NCBI RefSeq assembly: GCF_900114355.1
Contig: NZ_FOSS01000001.1
Span: 1,228,368 to 1,292,367, forward strand
Direction of reading: 5' to 3'
Length of the DNA: 64,000 bases
Origin: Lysobacter sp. cf310
GTDB lineage: Bacteria; Pseudomonadota; Gammaproteobacteria; Xanthomonadales; Xanthomonadaceae
Shown here: positions 50,664 to 59,303 of the stretch, piece by piece
Layout of the letters: every line of letters starts with the position of its first letter
Position numbering within the stretch: position 1 is the stretch's first letter
The notes under the pieces: generated by a model
The model's input: the letters and a program-made list of their open reading frames with translations, nothing else
What the model was told of the DNA's origin: nothing
Database searches by the model: none
Position numbers and translations under genes: made by a program

Positions 50664-52856
50664 TCAGTGCGTTGCGGTGGCGGCACCGCCGCCGGCCAGA
50701 CCGAGCTGGCCGAGCATGAAGGCGAACATCTCGGAGGTTTCGCGATAGCGCTGGAAGCGGCCGGACTTGCCGCCGTGGCCGGCTTCCATGTTGGTGCGGA
50801 ACAGCAGCGGGTAGGCGCCGGTGTTCAGATCGCGCAGGCGCGCCACGTACTTGGCCGGCTCGAAGTACTGCACCTGCGAATCCCACAGGCCGGTGCCGAC
50901 GAACATCGCCGGGTAGGCCTGCTTGGACAGGTTGTCGTAGGGCGAGTACGTGAGCATGTAGTCGTAGTACTTCTTCTGCTCCGGGTTGCCCCACTCGTCG
51001 TATTCGTTGGTGGTCAACGGGATGCTGGCGTCCAGCATGGTGGTGACCACGTCGACGAAGGGCACCTGCGACAGGATCACCCGGTACTTGTCCGGCGCCA
51101 TGTTGGCGATCGCGCCCATCAGCAGGCCGCCGGCGCTGCCGCCGTAGGCCGCGACGCGGTCGGGCGCGGCGTAGCCAGCCTTGACCAGGTAGTCGGTGAC
51201 GTCGATGAAGTCGGTGAAGGTATTCTTCTTCTTCAGCAGCTTGCCGTCCTCGTACCACTTGCGGCCCATTTCCTCGCCGCCGCGGATATGCGCGATCGCA
51301 TAGACCATGCCGCGGTCGAGCAGGCTGACGTTGACGACGCTGAAGCCCGGGTCCATCGAGGCGCCGTAGCTGCCGTAGCCGTACTGCAGCAGAGCGGCCT
51401 TGCCGTTCTTCTCGAAGCCGCGCTTGTAGACCAGCGAGACCGGGATGCGGGCGCCGTCGCGCGCCGGCACCCAGACGCGCTCGGTCACGTACTGCGCCGC
51501 GTCGAAGCCGCCCAGCACCGGCTGGCGCTTGAGCAGGCGGCGCTCGCCGGTGTCCACGTTCAATTCGTAGACCGTGGCGGGCGTGGTCAGCGAGGTGTAG
51601 CTGTAGCGCAGCCACGGGGTATCGGCTTCGGGGTTGGACGACAGGCCCATCGAGTACGCCGGCTCGTCGGCCTTCACGAACTCCGATTCGCCGTTGGCCT
51701 TGAGGATGCGGACGCGCTCCAGCGCGTCGGAGCGCTCGGCCACGGCGGTATAGCCCTGGAACAGTTCGACGCCTTCGATGTAGACGTCGTCGCGGTGCGC
51801 GATCCAGTCCTTCCAGTCCTTGCGCGAGGTCGAGCCGCTGGGCGCGGTGACGACCTTGAAGTTGGTGGCGCGGTCGGCATTGGTGCGGATCACCCAGCGG
51901 TCGCCGAAGTGATCGGCGTCGTACTCGACATCGCGCGCGCGCGGCGCCAGCACGGTGAACGCGCTGGGGTCGGCCGCGGGGGCGTAGCGCAGTTCGTCGG
52001 AAACGGTGCTGCTCACGCCGATCACGATGTAGCGATCGTCGCGGGTGCGATCGATGCCCATGTAGAAGCTGTCGTCCTTCTCCTCGTAGACCACCGCGTC
52101 CTGGGCGACCGGGGTGCCGAGCACGTGCTTCTTGACGCGCTTGGTCAGCAGCGTCTCGGGATCGTTCTCGACGTAGAACAAGGTCTTGTTGTCGTCGGCC
52201 CAGACCAGGTTGGCGGACACGCCCTTGATCTCGTCGGCGTAGGTCTCGCCGGTGGCCAGGTTCTTGAAGCGCACGGTGTACTGGCGGCGGCCGTTGGTGT
52301 CGTCGGCGTAGGCCAGCAGCTGGTTGTCCTGGCTGATCGCGTAGTCGCCGACCTGGTAGTACTTCTTGTCCTTGGCCAGGGCGTTGACGTCCAGCAGCAC
52401 CGTCTCGCCGGCGAAATCGCCGTCGGCGTTGGCCTTCTGGATCGAGGCCGCGTCCACGCCGGGACCGTCCTTGCGGCGGGCGTGGATCGGATAGTCCTGG
52501 CCGGTCTCGAAACGGCTGTAGTACCAATAGCCGCGCTCGCGGCTGGGCACCGAACTGTCGTCCTGCTTGATGCGCGCGACGATCTCGTCGTACAGCCTGT
52601 TCTCCAGCGGCTTCAGCGCCGTCATCTGCGCGGTCGCGTAGGCGTTCTCGGCCTCGAGATAGGCCAGCATCTCCTTATTCTCGCGCTTGTCGTCGCGCAG
52701 CCAGTAGTACTCGTCGTTGCGCTGGGCGCCGTGCGGGGCCTTGACCACATGCGGCTTCTTGGCCACGTCGGGCGGCAGCGTGGCGTCGGCGGCGGAGGCG
52801 TTGGGGGTCGTGGTCATCAGTAGCGTGGCGGCCAGCAGGAGGGAGGTCGGTTTCAT
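50664..52856 (-). CDS. Secreted S9A prolyl oligopeptidase-family peptidase (oligopeptidase B-like)
   Basis: A 730-residue serine peptidase with a Sec signal (SLLLAATLLMTTTPNASA) and the two-part S9A fold: a seven-bladed propeller domain after the N-terminal DEYYWLRDD motif, then the catalytic domain. The nucleophile is in YGGSAGGLL (Ser near 573), the base in EAGHGGKSGRF (His near 694), and IRGGEEMGRKWYEDGKLLKKKNTF is the oligopeptidase B type pattern. Oligopeptidase B cuts after Lys or Arg in short peptides; here it would act outside the cytoplasm. It is followed upstream by a second S9A peptidase gene. Confidence 0.93.
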   Translation of the reverse strand: MKPTSLLLAATLLMTTTPNASAADATLPPDVAKKPHVVKAPHGAQRNDEYYWLRDDKRENKEMLAYLEAENAYATAQMTALKPLENRLYDEIVARIKQDDSSVPSRERGYWYYSRFETGQDYPIHARRKDGPGVDAASIQKANADGDFAGETVLLDVNALAKDKKYYQVGDYAISQDNQLLAYADDTNGRRQYTVRFKNLATGETYADEIKGVSANLVWADDNKTLFYVENDPETLLTKRVKKHVLGTPVAQDAVVYEEKDDSFYMGIDRTRDDRYIVIGVSSTVSDELRYAPAADPSAFTVLAPRARDVEYDADHFGDRWVIRTNADRATNFKVVTAPSGSTSRKDWKDWIAHRDDVYIEGVELFQGYTAVAERSDALERVRILKANGESEFVKADEPAYSMGLSSNPEADTPWLRYSYTSLTTPATVYELNVDTGERRLLKRQPVLGGFDAAQYVTERVWVPARDGARIPVSLVYKRGFEKNGKAALLQYGYGSYGASMDPGFSVVNVSLLDRGMVYAIAHIRGGEEMGRKWYEDGKLLKKKNTFTDFIDVTDYLVKAGYAAPDRVAAYGGSAGGLLMGAIANMAPDKYRVILSQVPFVDVVTTMLDASIPLTTNEYDEWGNPEQKKYYDYMLTYSPYDNLSKQAYPAMFVGTGLWDSQVQYFEPAKYVARLRDLNTGAYPLLFRTNMEAGHGGKSGRFQRYRETSEMFAFMLGQLGLAGGGAATATH

Positions 52857-52929
52857 AAATAGGGTCCGTTCGCGAAGAGCGCAATGGCCGGCGGGCCGCG
52901 AGCCGCCGCGGGGCATGCCTGCCGGGGAG

Positions 52930-52953
52930 GACGGGCGCCGTGCGGCGCCCGTC
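52930..52953 (-). terminator. Hairpin between the two S9 peptidase genes
   Basis: GACGGGCGCCG-TG-CGGCGCCCGTC is a perfect 11-bp stem 9 bp after the stop codon of the gene ending at 52963. It suggests that the two peptidase genes are transcribed separately. Confidence 0.7.
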
Positions 52954-52962
52954 GCTAGGGCC

Positions 52963-55104
52963 TTACTTGGACAGCTTGTCCCACAGGAAGGTGTAGGCCA
53001 GCGCGCTCATGTGGGCGGCCTGGGCGTTGTTGGCCGAACCGCCGTGGCCGCCTTCGATGTTCTCGTAGTAGCGCACGTCCTTACCGGCTTCCAGCATCTT
53101 GGCCATCATCTTGCGCGCGTGGCCGGGGTGGACGCGGTCGTCGCGGGTCGAGGTGGTGAATAGGGTCGGCGGATAGTCGCGCTTGGCGTCGAACAGGTGG
53201 TAGGGCGAGAAGGTCTTGATGAAGTCCCAGTCGGCCGTATCCGGATCGCCGTACTCGGCCATCCACGAGGCGCCGGCCAGCAGGTGGCTGTAACGCTTCA
53301 TGTCCAGCAGCGGCACCTGCACGACCACGGCGCCGAACAGCTCCGGGTACTGGGTCAGCATGTTGCCGGTGAGCAGGCCGCCGTTGCTGCCGCCCTGCAC
53401 GCCCAGGTGCTTGGGCGAGGTGACCTTGCGCGCGATCAGGTCCTGCGCGACCGCGGCGAAGTCCTCGTAGGCCTTGTGGCGGTTGGCCTTGAGCGCGGCC
53501 TGGTGCCAGCGCGGGCCGTACTCGCCGCCGCCGCGGATGTTGGCGACCACGTACACGCCGCCCTTCTCCAGCCAGCCCTTGCCGACGCCGCCGGAGTAGC
53601 CCGGGGTCATCGATACTTCGAAGCCGCCGTAGCCGTACAGCAGGGTCGGGGTGCTGCCGTCGAGCTTGAGGTTCTTCGGACGGACCATGAAGTACGGCAC
53701 TTTGGTGCCGTCCTTGCTGGTCGCGAAGTGCTGCTCGATCACGTTGTTCGACCCGTCGAAGAAGGTCGGCATGGTCTTGAGCGTTTCCGGCTGCTGGCCG
53801 AGCTTGGCCAGCGACAGCGTGGTCGGGGTGAGGTAGTCGGTGGCGGTCAGCCAGACGTCGTCGCTCTCGTCGTCGTCCACCGCCGACACGCCGATGCTGC
53901 CGAAGGCCGGCGCGCCGACGAATTCGCTGCGCTGCCAGCTGCCCGGGGTGAGCACGCTGAGCTTGTACTTCACGTCCTCCATGACGTTGAGCACCAGCTT
54001 GTTGCGGGTCCAGGTGGTGCCGGCCAGCGAGCTGCGCTCGGTCGGCTCGAACAGCACGGTGAAATCGCGCTTGCCGGCCATGAAGTCGTCGAAGCGGGTG
54101 ACGATCAGGCTGCCCGGCTTATAGGTCTTGCCGCCGGCGCTGTAGGGCTCGCGCAGCTCCAGGGTCAGCCACTCGCGGTGCACGCCCTTCTCGGCCGAGT
54201 TCGGCGCGTCGATCTTGGTCAGCTTGCCGTCGGCGCCGCGCAAGTAGAGCTCGTTGTTGTAGAAGGCGATGGTGCGCGAGACGAAGTCGCGCTCGAACCC
54301 TTCGGTGGGGTCATGGCCGGCGGAGATGTACATGTCCTCCGCGGTGCCTTCGTAGACCACGCTGGCCGCGCTGAGCGGGGTGCCGCGCTTCCACTGCTTG
54401 ACGATGCGCGGGTAGCCCGACGAGGTCATGCTGCCGGCGCCGAAATCGGTGAACACGTAGACGTTGTCGCGGTCGATCCACTGCAGGCCGCCCTTGGCCT
54501 CGGGACGGAAGTAGCCGTCCTTGACCCAGGTCTGGGTGCCCAGGTCGAACTCGCGGGTGACGTCGGCGTCGGCGCCGCCGCGCGAGAGCGCGATCAGGCA
54601 GCGCTGGTACTGCGGCTTGAGGCAGTCGGCGCCGTGCCAGACCCAGTTCTCGCCCTCGGCCTTGTTGAGCGCGTCCAGGTCGATCACGGTTTCCCAGGCC
54701 GGCTTGTCCTTGCGGTACTCGGCCAGGGTGGTGCGGCGCCACAGGCCGCGCTGATGCTTCGCGTCCTTCCAGAAGTTGTAGTAGTGGTCGCCGATCTTCA
54801 TCACGCCGGGGATCTTGGCGTCGGAATCGAGGATGGCGCGGATGTCGGCTTCCAGCGTCTTGAACGCGGGCGTGGCGGCCAGCTCGGCCTCGGCCTGGGC
54901 ATTGCGCTCGCGCACCCAGGCCAGCGGGCGCTCGCCCTGCACGTCTTCCAGCCAGGCGTAGGGATCGGACCCGTCGGTGGTCATTTTGGCGGCCTCCTCG
55001 GCGGCAGCGGCGGTGGCGACCGGGGCCCCCAGACCGGCGATGCCGATGGAGATCATTCCTACCGAAACGAGCAACGGCTTGCAGGCCTTGGACAGCGTGG
55101 ACAT
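52963..55104 (-). CDS. Secreted S9A prolyl oligopeptidase-family peptidase
   Basis: A 713-residue serine peptidase with an N-terminal signal (LLVSVGMISIGIAGLGAPVATAAA). The family start DPYAWLEDVQGERPLAWV and a propeller domain precede the catalytic domain with GGSNGGLL (Ser near 573) and EGGHGG (His near 687). The pattern is closer to bacterial prolyl endopeptidases than to oligopeptidase B. The Ser-to-His spacing is the same as in the neighbouring S9 gene, but the sequences are clearly different, so this is an old pair. It probably helps in extracellular or periplasmic peptide use. Confidence 0.93.
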   Translation of the reverse strand: MSTLSKACKPLLVSVGMISIGIAGLGAPVATAAAAEEAAKMTTDGSDPYAWLEDVQGERPLAWVRERNAQAEAELAATPAFKTLEADIRAILDSDAKIPGVMKIGDHYYNFWKDAKHQRGLWRRTTLAEYRKDKPAWETVIDLDALNKAEGENWVWHGADCLKPQYQRCLIALSRGGADADVTREFDLGTQTWVKDGYFRPEAKGGLQWIDRDNVYVFTDFGAGSMTSSGYPRIVKQWKRGTPLSAASVVYEGTAEDMYISAGHDPTEGFERDFVSRTIAFYNNELYLRGADGKLTKIDAPNSAEKGVHREWLTLELREPYSAGGKTYKPGSLIVTRFDDFMAGKRDFTVLFEPTERSSLAGTTWTRNKLVLNVMEDVKYKLSVLTPGSWQRSEFVGAPAFGSIGVSAVDDDESDDVWLTATDYLTPTTLSLAKLGQQPETLKTMPTFFDGSNNVIEQHFATSKDGTKVPYFMVRPKNLKLDGSTPTLLYGYGGFEVSMTPGYSGGVGKGWLEKGGVYVVANIRGGGEYGPRWHQAALKANRHKAYEDFAAVAQDLIARKVTSPKHLGVQGGSNGGLLTGNMLTQYPELFGAVVVQVPLLDMKRYSHLLAGASWMAEYGDPDTADWDFIKTFSPYHLFDAKRDYPPTLFTTSTRDDRVHPGHARKMMAKMLEAGKDVRYYENIEGGHGGSANNAQAAHMSALAYTFLWDKLSK

Positions 55105-55287
55105 CGGCGCTCCGCGAATACAGGGAAAGGCCGAACGCTAGCACAGGGCCCGACGCGCCCCGCCGTGCCCGAAGTCATGTGGGGAGGGTGTGCCGCGCAC
55201 GCGTTATGGCGCTATTCGCGGGCTTTTCGGCGCCGATCGCGCCCCAGCCGCGACGCGCGCGAGCGCGACTTTGCGCGTTGAGGCGTT

Positions 55288-55623
55288 TCAGGCCGCGCGC
55301 GCGGCGGCGCTGCGTGCGAGCGGGCGCGCGCGGCGCCGGGCCTGGGCGCCCGGCCGGCGGCGGCGCGCGGCCGCGGGCGCGGCCTGATCCTCGGCGCGCC
55401 ACGGCAGGCGGAAGCGGTGCAGCGCCCACCAGGCGGTCAGCGGCATCGCCAGCAGCCACAGCGGCAGCCAGCCAATCTGGGCGCTGTTGGCGCGCGCGGC
55501 CGGCAGCAGCAGCACCAGCACCGCGCCGATGGCGACGATGTAGCGCAGGGCCTGCTCGACGCGCGGGTCGATCGGGTCGGCGGCGGGGCGGGAGGAATCG
55601 AGGCGGGCGACGGACTGGCGCAT
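55288..55623 (-). CDS. Small two-helix membrane protein
   Basis: A 111-residue protein of unknown function. GGAG lies before ATG 55623 at good spacing. Two membrane helices (about residues 27-45 and 48-66) are followed by WALHRFRLPWRAED and an Arg/Ala-rich tail of 40 residues. The hydrophobic core pattern (IGWLPLWLLAMPLTAWWAL) looks real. No family is recognised. Confidence 0.65.
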   Translation of the reverse strand: MRQSVARLDSSRPAADPIDPRVEQALRYIVAIGAVLVLLLPAARANSAQIGWLPLWLLAMPLTAWWALHRFRLPWRAEDQAAPAAARRRRPGAQARRRARPLARSAAARAA

Positions 55624-55834
55624 GGCGAGGCTCCGGGTGGCGGGACCGGGCCTGGCGGCCCGATGGGCTCACCTTGGGACGGGGGCGTCTCAGAGGCTGC
55701 GACCCTCGATTCGAGGGGGTGCGAGGGGTTTGAGGCGGCGTTCGCGGCGCTTGCGCCGGCGCCGGCGCATGGAGGGCGCGGCGATGCGGTTGGCCTGTGG
55801 CTCACCGCATCCTACGGCCGCGCCCGACCCGGCT

Positions 55835-55936
55835 TGGGGGTAGGAGCGGCGCAAGCCGCGATCCGAAACTACGGCGGTGGCTGTAAGTTCGCTGCAGGTG
55901 GAAATCACGGTCGCGGCTTACGCCGCTCCTACCCCA
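55835..55936. repeat. Inverted pair of REP palindromes
   Basis: TGGGGGTAGGAGCGGCGCAAGCCGCGA (55835-55861) and its inverted copy TCGCGGCTTACGCCGCTCCTACCCCA (55911-55936) flank about 50 bp, a typical paired REP arrangement. The same core occurs three times at 21151-21371. The gap 55624-55956 has no gene that I can support. Confidence 0.75.
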
Positions 55937-55956
55937 CGGCAAAAGCGGAGGCTTCG

Positions 55957-56919
55957 CTAGTAGCCCGCTGCGTCCAGGGCTTTATCGGCTTCCGCGCGGC
56001 CCAACGCGATCAGTTCGCGCGCGCGCCAGAATTCGTAGAACTGGCAGGCGTCGCGCGGGATGCGGATCACCAGTTCGGGCGGATCCAGGGCCAACTGCAC
56101 GCGCGCGATCTGGGCCTGCATGGTGTCCAGCGAACGCGCCATCAGCTCGGTGAAGCCCAGTTCGTGACCGGCCGCGTCGGCGACCGGCGCCGAGGCCGCG
56201 TTCTCGCGCCGCCAGCGTTGGCCGAACCAGCGCCACAGACGCGCGCTGCGGGTGTGCACGGCCTGGGCCTCGGCCTCGTCGGCCTGCCTGGCGCCGTCGT
56301 CGCCGCCGTTGCGCCGCGCCGGCGTGCCGGGCGGGCGCTGCGGCCAGCCGTGCATGTCCACCGCGATCAGACGGTGGGCGTCGGACAGCCGCGTCGCCGC
56401 GATCGGCAGCGGCGCCAGCAGGCCGCCGTCGACCAGCTCGCGGCCGTGCACTTCATAGGGGGTGAACACGCCGGGGATCGCGATCGAGGCGCGCACCGCA
56501 TCCCACAGATCGCCCTCGCGCAGCCAGACTTCGCGCTGGCGCATCAGGTCCACCGCGACCGCGGTGAAGGCGATCGGCAGGTCCTCGATGCGCGGCTCGC
56601 CGGCGAGTTCGCGCAGGGCCTGCATCAGGCGTTCGCCGCGGAACAGCGAGGCCTGGCCCAGCGCGGGGTCCAGCAGGCGCAGCATGTCGGTGCGGCTGAG
56701 GCTGTACAGCCAGTCGCGATAGGCGTCGAGCTTGCCGGCCGCGTACAGGCCGCCGACCAGGGCGCCGCTGGAGGAACCGGCCACGGCGACGATGTTGATC
56801 GAGCGCGCCTGCAGCGCCTCGATCACGCCGATCTGGGCCAGCCCGCGCGCGCCGCCCGCGCCCAGCACCAGCGCGACATGCTCGTCGCTGCGGATGCGCG
56901 GAGCGTCGGCGCCGGCCAT
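55957..56919 (-). CDS. Patatin-like phospholipase
   Basis: A 320-residue patatin-fold lipase or phospholipase A. The oxyanion hole is LVLGAGGARGLAQIGV, the nucleophile motif is AGSSSG, and the catalytic Asp is in VDGG. The C-terminal ~90 residues (RNGGDDGARQADEAEA..., then LDTMQAQIARVQLALDPPELVIRIP) are typical of RssA/YjjU-type bacterial members. No signal peptide is seen, so it is cytoplasmic or exported by another route. ATG overlaps the WYL gene stop codon by one base (TGATG). Confidence 0.9.
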   Translation of the reverse strand: MAGADAPRIRSDEHVALVLGAGGARGLAQIGVIEALQARSINIVAVAGSSSGALVGGLYAAGKLDAYRDWLYSLSRTDMLRLLDPALGQASLFRGERLMQALRELAGEPRIEDLPIAFTAVAVDLMRQREVWLREGDLWDAVRASIAIPGVFTPYEVHGRELVDGGLLAPLPIAATRLSDAHRLIAVDMHGWPQRPPGTPARRNGGDDGARQADEAEAQAVHTRSARLWRWFGQRWRRENAASAPVADAAGHELGFTELMARSLDTMQAQIARVQLALDPPELVIRIPRDACQFYEFWRARELIALGRAEADKALDAAGY

Positions 56920-57887
56920 CAGCGGTCGTAGTTGGCCAGCGCCAGCGACAGCATGCTCTTGGCCTGTTCGCGCAGCACCGTCGGCTCGACGATCTCGGCG
57001 TCGCTGCCGTAATGCATCACGTCCATCAGCAGCTCGCGGCCGGCGCTGTAGGGCAGCTTGAGTTCGTAGCGGCCGTCGGGCAGGAAGCGGCCCTGCTGCT
57101 GCGAATGCCAGTGCTCGTCGGCGACCCAGCGCGCGGCCTTGGCGCTGAACACGATGGTGGCCCAGCCCTTGGGGGTGCCGGAGAAGATGCCGTAGCTGGA
57201 GGCGAGGTGGCGGTCGAGCTCCTCGTCGGGCACGTCGCGCGCCTCGCCCTCGCCGATGCGGGCGCCGCTGATGCGGTCGACCGAGAAACTGCGCAGCGCG
57301 TCGCGCTCGTGGTCCCAGGCGTCCAGGTACCAGTTTTCGCGATAGTGGGTCAGGCGCTGCGGCGAGACGTTGCGGCGGGTGCGCTCGTCGGTGGAGCGCG
57401 CGCGGTATTCGAAGCTCAGGACCTTGCGGTCCAGCACCGCGGTGGCGACGTTGCGGAACGCGGTTTCGTCCAGGCGGCGGGTGCGGTGCGGGATCACCCG
57501 CACGCGCTCGACCGGCACCCGGCGGCCGCCGGCGTGTTCGTCCAGCAGCTTCTCGATGCGGTGCTGCAACGGCGCGAGCGCGTTCGACAACACGCCGCCG
57601 CCGCTGCGCAGCAGCAACTGCTGCGCGGCCAGCAGCGAATGCAGCTCTTCCGAGCTCAGCCACAGACCCGGCAGCTCGAAGCGGTCGCCCTCGCTGCTGT
57701 CGTAGCGGAAGCCGGCTTCGCCGTTGCCGACCACCGGCGCCATCAGGTAGTCGCGCAGATAGGCCAGGTCGCGATAGACCGTGGCGCGCGAGCATTCCAG
57801 GTCCTCCTGCAGGCGCTGCACGGTCACCGGATAGCGCGCGGCGGTCAGGATGCGGTGCAGGGCGTGGATGCGTTCGATGCGTTCCAT
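56919..57887 (-). CDS. WYL-domain transcriptional regulator
   Basis: A 322-residue regulator with an N-terminal winged helix (MERIERIHALHRILTAARYPVTVQRLQEDLECSRATVYRDLAYLRDYL, HTH_11 type), a WYL domain (LTHYRENWYLDAWDHERDALRSFSVDRI) and a C-terminal WCX extension. WYL proteins respond to nucleotides or nucleic acid and often act in DNA damage or defence contexts. Here the partner is the patatin gene, which it precedes with a one-base overlap. Confidence 0.93.
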   Translation of the reverse strand: MERIERIHALHRILTAARYPVTVQRLQEDLECSRATVYRDLAYLRDYLMAPVVGNGEAGFRYDSSEGDRFELPGLWLSSEELHSLLAAQQLLLRSGGGVLSNALAPLQHRIEKLLDEHAGGRRVPVERVRVIPHRTRRLDETAFRNVATAVLDRKVLSFEYRARSTDERTRRNVSPQRLTHYRENWYLDAWDHERDALRSFSVDRISGARIGEGEARDVPDEELDRHLASSYGIFSGTPKGWATIVFSAKAARWVADEHWHSQQQGRFLPDGRYELKLPYSAGRELLMDVMHYGSDAEIVEPTVLREQAKSMLSLALANYDR

Positions 57888-57979
57888 GGCGATTCGGCGG
57901 CCGTGTCTGGCTGGTCGGGGGCGATTCCCGCGTTAAGCATGGCATCGGCCGATGCACGGCCGCTACTGCCGGATGGGCC

Positions 57980-58558
57980 ATGAACGTGATCGGGTGCGCA
58001 AGAAGCTTGCTGTGCTTGGCTGTAACGCTGTCGCCGGCGGCGGTCTGGGCCGGTCCGCGCGAGGAGGTGACGGCCTCGATCGACAAATTCCTGGCCGCGC
58101 GCAGCTTCCACGCGACCATGAGCTCGACCGGCGAGCGCCCGATGCGCAACGACATCGACTACGCCGCGCCCGGCCGCTACCGCATGCGCATGGCCGGCGC
58201 GGGCGAGCAGACCGTCGTCGGCGACACCATGTATCTGAACGTGGGCGGCCGAAGCATGAAGGTGCCGCTGCCCCAGGGCACGCTGTCGCAATGGCGCGAC
58301 CCGGCGCGCCTGGCCGAGAACGCCAAGACCATGAGCGTCACCGCGCTGGGCAGCGAAAGCCTGGACGGGGTGGCGACGCGCAAGTACCGCGTCGACCATA
58401 CCCAGCCGCAAGCGAGCACCATGACCTTGTGGGTGGGCGGCAACGGCTATCCGCTGCAGATCGTGACCAGCGCGCAACTGCGCGGAAAACCGGTGGTGAC
58501 CACCATTCGCTATTCGCGTTTCGACGATCCCGGCATCCGGGTCGAGCTGCCGAAGTAG
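57980..58558 (+). CDS. Exported LolA-like small protein
   Basis: A 192-residue protein with a Sec signal (LLCLAVTLSPAAVWA) and a series of long beta strands (SFHATMSSTGERPMRNDIDYAAPGRYRM, YLNVGGRSMKVPLP, TRKYRVDHTQPQASTMTLWVGG..., RYSRFDDPGIRVELPK). The order and the D-P-G-I ending resemble LolA-like periplasmic lipid carriers. The exact function is unknown. It lies between the WYL regulator (divergent) and the next plus-strand gene. Confidence 0.8.
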   Translation: MNVIGCARSLLCLAVTLSPAAVWAGPREEVTASIDKFLAARSFHATMSSTGERPMRNDIDYAAPGRYRMRMAGAGEQTVVGDTMYLNVGGRSMKVPLPQGTLSQWRDPARLAENAKTMSVTALGSESLDGVATRKYRVDHTQPQASTMTLWVGGNGYPLQIVTSAQLRGKPVVTTIRYSRFDDPGIRVELPK

Positions 58559-58642
58559 GCGCGCCGGCCGCGCGACATCGCGGCTAACGAGCGTTTAACC
58601 GGCGCGCACGCAAGATGCGTCGCCCCGGAACGGAAGCCGACG

Positions 58643-59260
58643 ATGCGGACAAGGAAGTGGTGGGTCGAGCAGACCTGGATCGGCTCGCTCGTGATCGCGA
58701 CGCATCTGTTGATGGCCCTGGCGCTCAACCGCTTCCTCCGCTTCGACCCGCCCGCCGCGAGCGCGCGCGAGGACGAGGCCTTGCAGGTGGTATTCGTGAG
58801 CTCGCCGCGCGATACCCGCGCGCCGACGCCGGCTCCGTCCAGCGCGCGCGCCGCGCCCACAGCCGCACCCGCACCGCGAGCGACACGCGCCCTGCCTGCG
58901 CCCGCGGCGACGCCGATGGTCGAAGCCGCGCCGGAGCCTTTGGGCGGACGCCCGCTGTCGGCCGTGTACCTGCAGCAGGCCGGCCGCCCGCGCGATCGCC
59001 CGCCGCCGGGGCTGGAACCGCAGGCCGACGCCTTCGCCAGCCGCAACCCACGCCTGCCCGGTGCCGGCGCGACCCTGGGCGTGCCGATGCGCGAGCCGAT
59101 CAGTGCCGCGTCGGTGATCGACAAGGTCGGCAGCCTGTTCGGCGGCCGCAGTTCGCCGTGTCCGGACAACCGCAAGGACATCGCCGCGCTCGCGGTCGGC
59201 GGCGATCGCGCCGCCCTGGAGCGCGCGGTCGACTACGAACGCCGCTACTGCCGCCCCTGA
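58643..59260 (+). CDS. Hypothetical membrane-anchored protein with Pro/Ala linker
   Basis: A 205-residue protein. One membrane helix (about residues 11-27, WIGSLVIATHLLMALAL) is followed by a ~60-residue Pro/Ala/Arg linker and a C-terminal domain with YLQQAGRPR and a Cys pair (SSPCPDNR ... RRYCRP) that could form a disulphide in the periplasm. The TonB-like layout is only superficial; no TonB box-binding motif is seen. No family is recognised. Confidence 0.7.
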   Translation: MRTRKWWVEQTWIGSLVIATHLLMALALNRFLRFDPPAASAREDEALQVVFVSSPRDTRAPTPAPSSARAAPTAAPAPRATRALPAPAATPMVEAAPEPLGGRPLSAVYLQQAGRPRDRPPPGLEPQADAFASRNPRLPGAGATLGVPMREPISAASVIDKVGSLFGGRSSPCPDNRKDIAALAVGGDRAALERAVDYERRYCRP

Positions 59261-59303
59261 GCGCGCGCTCGCCGGAACCGGCGCGCGCAGGCACAATGCG
59301 CGC

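Noticed and set aside
53197-55281. 694-codon plus-strand ORF opposite the S9 peptidase
   Set aside because: Antisense shadow with no recognisable domains.
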